Of a DNA stretch of 64,000 bases, positions 12,055 through 24,400 are shown one piece after another (the stretch's first letter is position 1; the number at the start of each line of letters is the position of its first letter). The notes under the pieces were generated by a model. It did not search any database and was not told where the DNA came from. It saw only the letters and a list, made by a program, of their open reading frames with translations. The position numbers were made by a program, and so were the translations under genes. The stretch is from Ceratothoa steindachneri. Lineage: Eukaryota > Arthropoda > Malacostraca > Isopoda > Cymothoidae. Where the stretch lies: positions 71,697,954-71,761,953 of the forward strand of contig OZ018330.1 in the NCBI GenBank assembly GCA_963969495.1, written 5' to 3'.

Positions 12055-12964
12055 GGCGGTCAATAAGTTTTGCGAATCGGTAGGGCAAAACAGAGGAAGT
12101 GGGATGGCTGTTTGTGGGGGTGTTAGGACAAGTTATGACAAGTCAGGACCTGCAGCCGCACGGTCCTGCCTCGTCTATTTAAGAAGCAGTAGCTGATCGC
12201 AGATCGTCAGTCACAAATTGTTCAACAATGGAGATGATTGAGCACCGCGCAGTGATCAAATTTTTCACCAAGGAAGGCAAGAATGCAAAAGAGATCCATG
12301 GACGCATGGTGTCACACTGACACCGCCCCTTCCTATGCAACCATTGCTCGCTGGAATAAGGAGTTCCGCCATGGTCGTGAGTCCCTTGAAGGTGACCCCC
12401 GTCCAGGACGCCCGTCAGACGTTACCAACGTGAACATTGTGGCCTGTGTGAAAAGGATGATCCTCGAAAATCGATGGGTGAAGGTCGAAGAAATCGAGTG
12501 AGAACTTAGAATATCACATGGAAGTGTTATTAACATCATCCACGACAATTTGGCCATGACTAAAGTCTCTACCTGTTGGGTCCCTAGAAACCTCACGCCC
12601 CATGATCGACTTCAACGTCGTCAAAGTCCACAAGGCCAGGGTTGCACAAGCTGCCCTGCGCTAGTGCGGACTCGAGGAGCTCAACCATCTGCCCTACAGT
12701 CCAGATCTGGCCCCTAGCGGCTACTTTTTATTCCGCCAGCTCAAGGCTGCACTGCGTGGACGCCTGTTTGGAGACGATGAAGATGTCCAGGAGTGGATTG
12801 AACAGCAGTCGGGAGATTTCTGGTTGTCGGGAATTCGAAGCCTCAGAGACAAGTGGCGTAATTGTATTGAAGTCGAGGGTAGTTATATTGAAAAATAATA
12901 AAACACTTTTCCTCATATCTCGTTTCCTTATATCCGAATTGCAAAAGTTATTGACCGCCTCTCG
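12052..12964 (+). mobile_element. Mariner deletion derivative, copy 1
   Basis: Terminal inverted repeats of ~27 bp (left AGGGGCGGTCAATAAGTTTT; the right end is its complement with few mismatches) are flanked by TA on both sides. The coding relic starts at ATG 12229 and has the mariner N-terminal helix-turn-helix region (HRAVIKFFTKEGKNAKEIH, ARWNKEFRHGRESLE), then PRNLTPHDRLQRR. It jumps near 12615-12632 directly to HKARVAQAA and the C-terminal block matching YSPDLAPSDYFLF. The part that should carry the first two catalytic Asp residues is missing. The same jump occurs in the copy at 28612. Confidence 0.85.
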
Positions 12965-12966
12965 TA

Positions 12967-13755
12967 TATATATACCATCTCTCTTGCTCTCTTTCGCTTA
13001 CTCTGTACATCAATCATTCCGAATCAATCTCTCTCTCACAAACACATAGTTCTCGCAAGCAGTTGACTATTTTCAAAAATCCCACTCGTGGAAGAAAGAG
13101 GACCAAAGTTTCTCGAGTAAGGGGCATTATATAGTTAAGTTGAGCAAAATTATGCACACCATTTTTCTTTCGGGTAAGGCTACTAGTAAAGTGATTGAAA
13201 ATAATAATAGTTTTTAAATAAGTATTCACACTTCCAGTAAGTAGTCTTCTCGAGTGTGACTTTGACGTTATCTCCTTCACTTGTAACTATATATCTATTA
13301 TAAAAATAATTGTATACGTGCCTTGTACTTGTACATAGGGTGAGAATGTTAAAAATATGTAGTTTGAAATAATTTTACTTTTAAACTAATTACAAACTCG
13401 ATTATAATCTGTATATTTCAAATGCATCCATAGCAGGGTGTTCAATGAGTTCTCGACCTAACATACAAGGAGGGGAGACAGGAGCCCGCCGCAGCTGGAT
13501 CACGTTCATACATGTTCCAACAGGTAATGCACAGGCTGCCATCAGGGGTCCCAGTGTTTGGGATTTTTTCCCTTGCGATCTTGGGAAATACCTTAAAAAG
13601 ATGTCAAAATCCTTTATTTAATAAGTAATAAAACAACCAAAGATTAAAAAATAACAATATTTGGGTTTTTTCACAAGAAATTTTAGCCACAACACAGATT
13701 GATCGTAAAATTCCACAATCTAATGGCCGAACCACTTTGAAAGAGGCACGAGGGT
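12967..13755. other. No recognisable gene
   Basis: Spacer with short CT-rich patches. At ~13436 a sequence GCAGGGTGTTCAATGAGTTC resembles a mariner-type terminal repeat, but no matching right end was found. Confidence 0.4.
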
Positions 13756-13758
13756 GAG

Positions 13759-13882
13759 CGAAACATCGGCATTTCTCACTCTTGAAAAGGGTGATTTACG
13801 AATGTTATCGATCAGTACGAGGCTGGGCGATAACATTTGGATCTCCTCACCATTTTCAAGAGTGGCAAATGCCGATGTTTCG
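13759..13882. repeat. Long imperfect hairpin (~124 bp)
   Basis: The left arm begins CGAAACATCGGCATTT and the right arm ends AAATGCCGATGTTTCG. Arms continue inward through CACTCTTGAAAA / TTTTCAAGAGTG to a 10-bp inner stem AATGTTATCG / CGATAACATT around a ~17-nt loop. No coding sequence. It could be a small foldback element or two inverted copies of a retroelement terminus. Confidence 0.75.
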
Positions 13883-14805
13883 ATAATAAGCCTAATGAGA
13901 AAATTTGTGTATTCTCTTTCCTTATAAATGTCTCTTTTTACTCATTTGAGTATTCTTACAGTTAAATGGTTTCATTTACTTTCTAAAGTAATGGCTAAAA
14001 AGTAAATAAAATTATTTGGGGGTAAAAAAAATTGAACCACTGATATTAGGATATTTTATGTGCATTATCATGTCAGGAAACATTAAAGGTTCTCGATGTA
14101 ATAAATGCGTACTAGTTACAGGGGTCAAGGGTATAGGATCGCGGAACGTTAACATAACATAATTTCACGGATGACAAAGGCTTCGGCGCAGAAGGGAATT
14201 CGTTTGACTGAGTCTTGAGGTTAGGTAAACTCGGTTGTAAAGGAAATCACAAACGGATGGATCTCAGACTCTTTATTTGGGCGTAAGGAGTATTCGAGAC
14301 TGGGCTATGGTGTGTTTAAGTGGGGGCCTAATACTACATGGAGCCCAAGCAACAACTTTGCTAGTAAACAATGACCGCTGCTAACTAAATAATGACCGCT
14401 GCTATCGTGTTTTCAGTTATCCACCTGCATCCCGAGTTTTGTTTAAACAGCTGACCAGTTTTGTATATTTGTGTGTTTGTGTTTGCCGCTGACTTGAATT
14501 CATTCTTCTCGCCTCGAGCAAAATACATAGATATATTATTTACATTCATGTTTTCTTAACTCATGTCTATTTCTCCTATAAGTGTTTCTCTCAATTCTAG
14601 GTAGGTTCATTATTAAATGGAATATTATTTTAGTAATTAATGCATAAACAACCCTTTTTTTCTAATGATTCATCCATTTTTTGGTTTCACTCTCTTATCC
14701 TAGTGATTGATCATCCAATTAAAATACATAAGTGTCTTAGGTCAGTCTTTCTTTGATTGTTAACAAAGATTTACAAATGCGAAAAACCTGACCCAGTTTC
14801 AAACG
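13883..14805. other. No recognisable gene
   Basis: A+T-rich spacer containing a small local duplication (AATGACCGCTGCTA occurs twice near 14369-14403). No gene recognised. Confidence 0.5.
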
Positions 14806-15952
14806 TGTCATGGTACAACCACTCTATACCATACACTACTCCTATATTATGTGGGGGGTGACTTAATCACCTACTGCAACGCGAACCGTTGAAGGACTGT
14901 TCGCAGGGATTAACGACCGACTAGGAGATCACACTTGAGGCGTTGGGCTTCAAATCCTTAATAATCAAACAGTGCATAATTGGTTAGCGAGATTTAGTTG
15001 AATAGGCCGAGAGTATCGTTCAAGGTTAGTTAAAGATGAAACAACAAAAATATAATTGATTTACACATATCAAAATAAGAATAATAATAAGCAAATGGAA
15101 ATTATTTAAATTGAAAGAGTCACTTGATAATTATTATGAGGAAGGATCCTCAAATGGAATTAATTGGTTAATGTAACTAGGCTCAGATCAAAAGGGGGGA
15201 ACTCGACAATACTAATAATGGAGGGGGTTTCAGTCTTACTGGTCGATGACTTCCAGGAAGGTCCTTCTTGCGATGAGGCGATTGGGGAACAATCCGATGA
15301 GGCAAGTCGGAATGATCAGAAAGAGAGGCAGGTGGATCACGATCCGAACCAACCTTCCGATGAAGATAGCTAAACTTAAAAGATGACGTTCGACGGGGAA
15401 TGTCGGAATTCTCGTAATTCCACTGAAAGAGAAATCTTCTTTTCCTCAAAGGTAATCGATGGAGATTCTCTTGGGTTCGATTAAACGAAGGGGGACTGTT
15501 GCGCAAATTTAAATGTTTGCCGTTCACAGAAGCTACCAATTGCATTGGGTAGAATCACGGCTGAAGAAGTCTGCTGTCTGACGAACGCTCACGGGACGAG
15601 ACGATAAGGACGGCTTTGAGGTGCGGGCTGGACTCTCCGAACTACATAATAACCCGAGTATTTGATGCCCAATTCTGGAAGGGAGGGGGAAGTTTGGAGA
15701 AAGGAGTCACAATCTCCAGACATCTTAATCCAGAAGCGGAGTCGATTCCTCATTTAGCAGCGATGTGCGACACAGCGCGGCCCATTCTCACCTCGTCACC
15801 GAGTTCCCAGGATTGGGAAATATTTTCCCAACGTGTTCAGGAGTCGAAAATTTGAGAATGTTCGAACATGAAGTTACGTCGTCCATGGCGTGATACCATA
15901 GCACGTGATCTCCGATAAATTGGGGGGAGGGGTCAGAGGTTGTTCTTTTACA
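14806..15952 (-). mobile_element. LTR copy 2, inverted relative to copy 1
   Basis: On the minus strand it runs from TGTAAAAGAACAACC (15952) to GGTTGTACCATGACA (14806), so the ends are TG...CA as in LTRs. It is collinear with 8137-9238 throughout. The flanking pentamers AAACG and ACCCT do not match, so no target duplication is visible. Short open frames such as 15164-15373 and 15183-15545 lie within it and have no family motif. Confidence 0.7.
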
Positions 15953-16159
15953 ACCCTCCCTTCCATATGATGGAACTTTTCTGAGAGAGGGAGAAGAACA
16001 AGGAACATCGCAAATTTAGATAGGACGAATTACTATTAAAGCAGCAGCCTGATAAAAAGGGAGACCAGACCTGTATTCGACAGGCTTACAAAATTAATGT
16101 AAATGGGTCGACAAAAAACCCTATTAAAATTAAGGAACAAAATTAGAACTTTTTGAGGA

Positions 16160-17211
16160 AGAAGATTAATAAGACCACATGGGGCCATCGACGATTTATA
16201 TGCAAATAGTTCATATACACTTTGTATTCCCAGGATATTATTTGGAAGGAAGATCTTATATCACTTTGGCCACCAGTAGTTTATGAAGATGGAGCTTCAT
16301 AAACTTGTTGGGACCACAAACGATTTATGTGGAAGGAACCCCATAGACTTTTGGGGGCCACAAAAGATCTTTATGGAAGGAAGTTTATAGACTTCTTTGG
16401 GGCACCAGTGATTTATTTGAAATGAGGTTCATAGAATTCTTTGAATCACTAGCTATCCATTTGTACGTAGATTCATGGACTTCTTTGGGCAACAAGCAAT
16501 TTATGTGGAACGAGTTTCATAGAGCTTTATGGGCCACCAGCGATTTATGTCGAAGGAAGTTCACAAACTTCGTTGGATAACCAGAGTTATATATGACTGA
16601 GGTTCATAGACTTCTTTGGGGACTAGCGATTTATGTGGAGGGATGTTCATAGACTTCTTTGAGCGACCATTTTTTTATATTTATAGGAGGTTCATATAAT
16701 TCTTTGGGCCACCAGCTATCTATGTGTAAATATGTTCAAAGACCACATTGGCCTAGCAGTGATTTATTTTGACTACCAGCGATTTATGGGTATGGATCTT
16801 CATAGACGTCCTTGGTTCACCAGTGATTTATGGGTATGAAGCTTCATAGACCTCTTTAGGCTACCAGCGACTATTGTAGTGGGAGTTTCATAGACTTTTG
16901 GGGGTCTAGGGTTTTATTTTTAAGGAGTTTTATAGAAGTCTTTGGGCAACCAATGCATTAAGTGTAGGGAAGTTGAAGGAATTCTTTGGGCATCGGCGAT
17001 ATATGAGGAATGAGTTTCATAGACCACTTTGGACCAAAACGATTTATGTGGAAGTAGCTTCACATACATTTAGGCCATCAGCTCTTTATATGGAAAAAGG
17101 TTTATTGACTTCCTTCAGCCACCAGCGATTAATTTAGACGGAAATTAAATAGAATTCTTTTGAACAGCATCAAAGGTTCATAGTTCTTTGGACCACAAGC
17201 GATTAATGTGG
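16160..17211. repeat. Degenerate ~45-bp minisatellite, left part
   Basis: Repeats resemble CCAGCGATTTATGTGGAAGG followed by a TTCATAGACTTCTTTGGGCC-like half. About 22 units are recognisable, with substitutions and small indels in most. The same unit resumes at 28246 on the other side of the LINE cluster. Neither strand is open for long. Confidence 0.85.
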
Positions 17212-18095
17212 ATTTTTTTTTAGTTAGGAGCCCATTTGGTGACTGCCTACTTAGGCAGAAGTCGCTATACTCACTATAGCCTATGACTAGGCTATATTAA
17301 AAAACAAAGAACAAGTAAGTAACAAATAACAAGGATAAAAAGATCATAGGCTAAAAAGAAAACAAAGCAAAAGTCAACAAAGGGGGAAGCGCGTTCAAGG
17401 ATCTGGGGTAGGCCCGCCTCACCCCTGCGCAAGAGCATTCGATCCACAACAAACAGTCAAATAAAGTGGAGAAGGTCAGCTTCCTCCAAAATGTATATTC
17501 CGTAATTCCGTATGTAAAAACCACTCCCAAGAAACAAGCGGGAGCGACACTACTCGTCCCAGGACCTTCACGGGTAACGTGCGCGAAGGTCACCCAGACT
17601 AGGACATTCGACAAGAATGTGCCAAACAGTTTGGGGGACCAAGCAGTCGTCGCAATAAAGAGCAGTCGAACGCTCCATCAAATGGGGGTGCGTCCCACGA
17701 GTGTGTCCAATTCAGTGACGACAGAAAGCAACCTGAAACCATCGTGGCATTGGGGAGTAGGTCCATGGGAACAGTCACGGCGCAATGGCATGTAACTTTA
17801 AGTTTTCCTGAACCATCTCCCATCATTTAGGCCAAACCGCCCGGAGTACAGCACTTATTTCTGTCATGCAATCAGTGTGAGGAAGAGCTAAACGCTGGTC
17901 TGGTCGTTGAGGCCTCTCAGACTCTTTGGCGTCTTCATCAGCGCGCTCATTCCCCGCAATTCCTACATGTCCAGGAACCCAGCAACAGATAATCTCGGCA
18001 TCTGCAAGGCTCGCCAAAACCGTGGCATCACAGATATCGCAAACCAGGCGATGCGGAGATTCCAGTGACACGAGAGTACTCAAGGCGCTCTACTT
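17212..18095 (-). mobile_element. LINE copy D, 5'-truncated, minus strand
   Basis: The left end is the A-rich tail (seen as T9 near 17212-17220), then the family 3' hairpins. The minus strand then encodes the end of ORF2: AEIICCWVPGHVGIAGNERA with DEDAKES of RNase H (~18000-17910) and the post-RNase H C-terminal tail. Homology to the family stops near 18095, inside RNase H, where plus-strand 5' UTR sequence begins. Several frame changes make it non-coding. Confidence 0.8.
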
Positions 18096-18506
18096 TCTCT
18101 CTCATTTGAATCTCTATCGATTTTACACCCAGCCCATGGTGGAGCCGCCATTGCCGAAGAGCTACCTGGCCACTGGGCGGAAGGGTGTGGTCCTAAATGG
18201 CGGCAGCTAGTTCTGCCGGCCCCGTGTTCACCCCTCGCAGAGCGGGATACTGTTAGGAGTGGGGGGTGAATAGCGTTCGCTTCCCATATAACGAATAGGG
18301 TCCACATGCCCAATGATGAAAATCTAAAAATGAAACTCATTTCCCCTTTTCCCTTCACCACCGACGGAGCCGCCTTCGGGCAGCTCCACTGAAAAAATGG
18401 AGGTCCACCCCACCTTGTTATCTCGCAGGTGACCCTCCAAAACTCTAACCTGAGATGAGGCTTACTCCTCTCCCTTGATTACGGTGTGGGGAACTCCCCC
18501 TCCCCC
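18096..18506 (+). repeat. Extra partial LINE 5' UTR module upstream of copy A
   Basis: Aligns in order with 18830-19240 of copy A and 47696-48110 of copy C: shared GGTGGAGCCGCCAT-like block, CCAAATGGCGGC-like block, CATGCCCAATGATGAA and GACGGAGCCGCC. It precedes the sequence equivalent to the mapped 5' end of copy C, so the 5' UTR module is present twice here. Confidence 0.7.
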
Positions 18507-19239
18507 CCTCCCCCGTAAGGGGCGCGGCGATTTGCCATCCTGGCCGCCATGCTGACGGGCCTCAGGACCCCGTCCGGCCCCAACTTGGCCTCTTTTCCTT
18601 CCTTCAAAACACTTGTTTCCTCTCTTTTCACCCAACCTCTCCCACAACTTTCTCTGGTCAGCCTCTAATTTCACAGGGTAGATGCTGACCTTCTTCTCAA
18701 GCCAACCGTCCCGGATCGGGACTTAGGGGGGAGGGGACAATGTTCCCTAACCCCTGAGCTCAAGTTCAGTATGGGTTTTTTTAACAACCTGCTTCATCCC
18801 CACCCATACCTTCCTCACATCCCTTTTTCCTCTCCTCTTCACATTCTATCCATTTTTACGCCGTGTCTAAGGTGAAGCCGCCATGCCGATGGACTGCCAG
18901 GCCACCAGGCGGAAGGGGTGGTCCCAAATGGCGGCGCCTGGCTCTGCCAGGCCTGTAAGCACCTCTTGCAGTGCGGGCAACTGCAAGAAGTGATGAGCTA
19001 TTGCGTCCCGTATAAAAAAGAGGGTCACCATGCCCATGTATGAAAAAAAACCCCCAAACCTCAACCCCGAACTTCCCGTGAAACAGCGACGGAGCCGCCC
19101 TCGGGCAGCTCTAGCAAAAAAATGGAGGTCCCCTCCCCCTGTGCTTGCGCAGGGGTCCCTCCATATCTCTTCAACCGGAGAGGAGGCTTACTCCTCTTCT
19201 ACGCCTACGGGTGAAGGGGACTCCCCCTTAACCCCCTTC

Positions 19240-21165
19240 TCTGGAGGTGCTTTCGGGCACCTCCCTCATACCAGCGGCAGTCCCCTCTGTTCTTTCCAAA
19301 GGGACTGCCAAGAAAGCCAGGAGGCAGCCCTTAGCCAGCCGCTCCACATCGAAGCGGCTCGGTAGGGCAAACCGTCTTAGGGGGAAGAGGAAAGCCAGGC
19401 CTCTTCGGTCGCTTCCCTCAAAAGACCTGCTGGCAAGAATATTGAACCTTGCCGGGGTCAAGGCCCATGCCTCCCCACACAAGACTAGTGACGAAACTGC
19501 CAACGAGACCTGCGATGTCTTGGGGCGGGATGGCCACCTGGAGGCCCCCTCTGAGATAAACATGGTCCTTGAGGAAACCCAGCCTCAGACGGTAGGGCCT
19601 TCCATGGGGGGGGGGAATCCGGGCTCAGCGCCAAGCACCGAACCCAAATCCGCCCCTATGCAGGGTCCTCCTCAAACGGCTGTGGTTTCCGAAGCAGTAC
19701 AAGGAGGAGAGGGATCTCCTCCGATCTGTGCCCCCACGACTACCAGGACCTTCTCCATTTCGGAGAATGACCTGGATGAGGCCGGTACATCTGGCCTGGG
19801 GGCTCCTTCCGGCAGAGGTGAGAAGCAGGTTCATTCCCCGCCCTCCTCTCCAAAAAAGCAAAAAAAAGACTAAAAAGACAAAAAAGACTCGGGGCTCCTC
19901 TCCATCCGTGGGGGCTACGGGGACGGATGGGTCTGCTGCCACTTTGGCAAGCAACCAAGCCAAGATCAGGACATCCAACCCCTCTGCCCCCCTGGTTGTG
20001 GAGCCCCTGACTAAGACCGAAAGTGCACAGGGCGGAGCCTCGATGACATCGGGGCCCTTGATTCAGAGGTTACATGGCGTTTTCGAGCCCGCTGGCTTCA
20101 AACCCTTCCTCGTTATTCGCTCCACTGATGGCACCATGTTGTCCAGGGGCAACATGATCCATCAGAGGAGAGGATTAGCTAGTGCAATTGGTAGAGAGCC
20201 GAAGGTATCCCGTTTCTCGGACGGGAGCCTTTTGGCGAATGCAGCGAACCCCGCCGAGGCGGCCAAGATAAGTGCTCTTCGGACACTTCATGGCACCCCA
20301 GGGAGTGTGACACCGCACTCTACCATGAACTTTGTGAAAGGAGTAGTTTATGCGAGGGAACTCGTTGACTACTCCATTGAGGACATCACCCTAGAGCTGG
20401 CCGACCATGGGGCGGTCAAGGTCGAACGTGTGATGAGAAAACAGGGAGGGGCCTCGAGACCCACCCCTACACTCGTCGTTACGTTCGACTGTGACAAGCT
20501 CCCTAAGTCGGTGCGTGCCGGTTGGTACCGCTACCGCGTGAAGGCATTCGTGCCACTGCCGCGGCGGTGCTATTACTGTCACCGCTTCGGCCATACGAAT
20601 CGATCATGTAGACGTGCAAAATCGGGGTTCACCCGAAGTCTGTGTAAATTTCTCCAAGATCGCACACGATAAATCCAAATCGTGTGTGGCAAACTGTGTC
20701 AATTGCGAAGAGCCGCACCCCGCTTCTTCGAAGCAATGTGGTGCATATCTCCTTGAGAAAGAAATCCTGGCCGTTCAGGCCCAGGATGGACTCTTCTTCC
20801 GCGAGGCTAAGGACTTGGTCTTGGTGCGCCCGACTCTTCCTGGGACCTCATATGTCTCAATAGTTAGAAAGGCACCCTCTGCTCCTGGCCCATCCAGGCC
20901 AACGAGCACGGTTGTTTCCGCGCACATTCGGAGCCCTTCTGCGGGTTCTACCCAACCTGGGCGCTCCCCTGGTAAAGCTGGCGGCAAAAAGGGCTCATAC
21001 CCAGCCCCGACTAAAACCAGGGCTCTACCCTCTTCCCCTAGCGTGACCGTTTCCCGCAAGGCGAAACGTCCACGCGCCTCCAGCGAGTCGTTAGACTCAC
21101 AGGAGGCAACAGCCCTGAAGATGGTTGCTATTCCATCTTCGGGGGTTCCTAAAGGTGTCCCCTGA
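19240..21165 (+). pseudogene. LINE copy A ORF1, gag-like zinc-knuckle protein, frameshifted
   Basis: A nucleic-acid-binding ORF1 protein. A Pro/Ser/Lys-rich N-terminal half is followed by a conserved block (LVIRSTDGTML, IGREPKVSRFSDGSLLANAA, DITLELADHGAVKVERVMRK) and zinc knuckles CYYCHRFGHTNRSC and, after a frameshift near 20630, CVNCEEPHPASSKQC. Knuckle 2 has lost a Cys (CVNF). Another frameshift lies in an A-run near 19855-19868. The first frame has no in-frame ATG near 19247. An upstream ATG at 19030 opens a different frame ending at 19365, so the true start is unclear. Family ORF1 would end at a TAG near 21473. Confidence 0.75.
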
Positions 21166-21486
21166 AAGGAGGTTCAGCAACAAAGGAGCTTCGGATTCTT
21201 CGCCCACGCCCAAAGGTGGAGCGAGTGGCTCGGAGACGGTGGATCCTCTAAAAGAGGGCCCTTTGCCTCCCAAGCCGCAACGCCCGCCTAAGGTTTCGAG
21301 GTGGAGGGAGGAAAAGACTCGTAAGCGAGCCCAACCTCCCCCAATAAGTCCTCAAAGGCGACCGCACCTTCAGCGCTTTGTCCGGCCAACAGCGCCCGGG
21401 GTTCTGCCCCCGGGAAGCGTACGGCCATTCCCGTGAGGTTCTTCTGTTCGAGGAGGGCCTTTGCGTCTCTTCCGAGCTAGGCCTGG

Positions 21487-24400
21487 AGAGAAATATTCCT
21501 TCAATGGAATTGCCGTGGACTCCGGGCCAACTGGGAGGAGCTGCGGAGGCTCGTCTCGTCCCGTTCTCCGTTAGCTATCTTTTTGCAGGAGACCATGCTA
21601 GGCGCGTGCTCCCTGCCTGCTCTTCCGATGTGTAAGGGTCTTGCGCCCCTACTACCGCGGTATGGCCGGGCTGCGGGATGCGCGCTTTACACCCGGCGTG
21701 ATGTCTTCGTTCTTCCTTTCTCTTTAGATACCTTCTTTCAGGCAGTAACTGTGCAGCTGCACCTGGATAGGAGGTATACTATCATTTCTGCGTACATTCC
21801 ACTGTCACCTGACTTCGACGCGGGGGACTTCCGCCGCGTCGTAGCACGGTTGCCAAGGCCCCATTTCTTGCTTGGACATCTGAACGGCAGGCATCCTCTC
21901 TGGGAGATTACTCTATAAATCCCAAGGAAAAAGTCCTTGTCGATCTGATGGAAGAGCTTGAGATGGGTGTCCTAAACATGGATCAGTTTACGCATCACTG
22001 TCCGAGGACCGCTTCATTTTCTTGCCTTGACCTATCTTTGTGCTCTTCGGATGCACAGCCTAATTTTGATTGGGGGGTGGTCGATGACCTCCATGGTAAT
22101 GATCACTTTCCCATTCAAATATCATTTTCAGGGCAACTGCCGCCTGAGAGACCACCTCGGTGGTGCTTGGCGCGGGCGCGGGCGCGGTGGCCTGAATTTC
22201 AGGAAATGACTGAATTCTCTATCTCAGTCGAGGAGTTTAGGTCGGTAAATAAGGCCGTTGAGTTTTTCTCCGGCAACCTTATCGCCGTGGGACTGACTAC
22301 TATTTCAGGACGAATGGCCGTTTTTCACGCTGACCACTCCCATGGTGGTCGGCGAAGTGTGAGACGGCCCTCAAACAGAAGCGTTATGCCTACATGCGCT
22401 ATAAGCGCCGCCCGAACTATTTCACTGTCGCTGAATTTCGTCGGGCTAGGGCTAGGTTCTGGTATAATTCGAAGCACGCCCGCTGCTCTTCTTGGCGGGC
22501 ATACGTTTCTTCACTTAACGGGAAGACCCCTTTAGCTGATGTGTGGAAGCGAGTCAAAAGGATTCGGGGCAAGTTCTCGCAGGACCTCCCTCCCGCTCTC
22601 CAGGAGAATGATGGGACCGCAATCTCGGACCCCGCGTCCGTGGCGGAATCCTTAGCGACCGCTTTTTCCGCATTCTCTAGCCGTGATGCTGCTCCGCCAG
22701 AATTCAATGCACGTCGTGATGTCACGGAAGTCTGCCGACTGGACTTTACCTCCAGAGGCAGAGAACCCTTCAACGACAAGCTTACTGTGAGTGAGTTGCG
22801 TTCCGCTCGCGCTTCGTGCGCGGACACTGCTCATGGTCCGGACGATGTCCCGTACGCCATGCTTCGACACCTGGGTGAGCGAGGCATGGCCTTTCTGTTA
22901 GTTTTGTTCAACAAGATCTGGGTGGAAGGTCTTCTCCAAGACTCCTGGCGAATCGCTACTGTGCTCGCCTTTCGCAAACCGGGGAGAGATCACTCTACGT
23001 CAACCGGTTTCCGCCCAATCTCTCTAACCTCTTTCATGTGCAAGTTGATGAAGAAATTGGTAAATGTTCGATTAGCCTATTTCCTGGACAGCGGAGGCCA
23101 TCTGTCTTCTGCACAGTGTGGTTTCCGCAAGTTCCACCCTACGTGGGATGCTCTGCTCCGACAGGAAAATGCCGTCTGCAAGGCTTTCCTTCGTAGACAG
23201 CACTACGCCACGGTCTTTTTCGATCTGGAGAAGGCCCAAGATACCGCATGGCAATACTGTATCATGGAGACTCTCCACACGATGGGGGTGAGGGGACGCC
23301 TCCCAATGTTTATATCTGAATTTTTGCGAGATCTTCGATTCCGCGTACGGGTGGGGGGAGCCCTCTCCGGCCCAAAGGAGCAGGAAGAGGGTGTCCCTCA
23401 GGGAAGTGTCCTCAGTGTCACACTCTTTGCCCTGAGCATCAACGGCATCACCTCGTTGCTGCCGGAAGATGTTCTCGCTACGCTCTACGTGGACGACCTT
23501 TCGATCTCTTTTGGCGCGGCCCAGATGCCAACTCTGGAGCGTCGACTCCAACAGGCATTGAACCACGTCTCTCGCTATGCCGAAGCGCACAGGTTTCAAT
23601 TTTCTTTGGCCAAGACTAAGGTGGTGCACTTCTGCCGCCATGCACGCCTCCACACTGACCCAGACTCGTTTCTAAATGTGTTGCGCCTGGAAGTGATTAA
23701 CTCGCACCGTTTTCTTGGTCTTTAATTCAACCAACGCCTCACCTGGGAGGCTCATATTCGCAGCCTTAAGGTCTCTTGTACCCGCGCCATGGACATTCTC
23801 CGTTCCGTGAGGTTCAGCGCTTGACGCGCTGATAGGGCTACTGCCCTACTTTTGTATCGATCCTTTGTTCGTTCGAAGCTCGACTACGGATGCGAGTTTT
23901 ATGCATCCGCAGCCGAGCGTTTATTGCGGAAGGTGGATTCGATCCACCACACCGGCCTTCGCCTTGCGACCGGTGCCTTCCGCACTTCCCCCATTGAGAG
24001 CCTGTTGGTCGATGCTGGGGAGATGCCACTCGCTCTGCGCCGCGTGCAGTGCATCACTCGCCTGTACGCGCGAGCCCGGCGCCTCCCTCAGTCGCCAACA
24101 GCTCTTACTGCACCTGCAGCTGGTCTCGATGGTGCCTATGCCGCCGAGTGACGCCAGTCATACCCTAAGCCCTTTGGGTTTAGGGCCAGAAAACTCCTTC
24201 GAGAGTTAGATATAGCTCTCGGGCCGAGGGCGTCTCTGGTTTGCCCAGGACGCCACCCTGGAGGGTACCACATTTGGCTATTTGTCGCCACGCCTCTGCT
24301 TCTAAAGCTTGTACTACGCCGGGAGTATTGCGTTCGACCTTTTTGGAGCACACATCGTGTCACGCTGGAACCGGGTAAGAGAGGGGATAAGTAGGGTCGG

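Noticed and set aside
13436..13470. Left terminal repeat of another mariner-type element
   Set aside because: Resembles a mariner terminus but no matching right end or transposase was found nearby.
15164..15545. Overlapping plus and minus frames
   Set aside because: They lie inside the inverted LTR copy, are not conserved as open in copy 1 and show no protein motif.
19228..19978. Minus-strand frames across LINE ORF1 (also 22417-22870, 23072-23653, 49759-50340)
   Set aside because: Antisense shadows of the GC-rich LINE coding sequence. The plus-strand motifs are the real signal.
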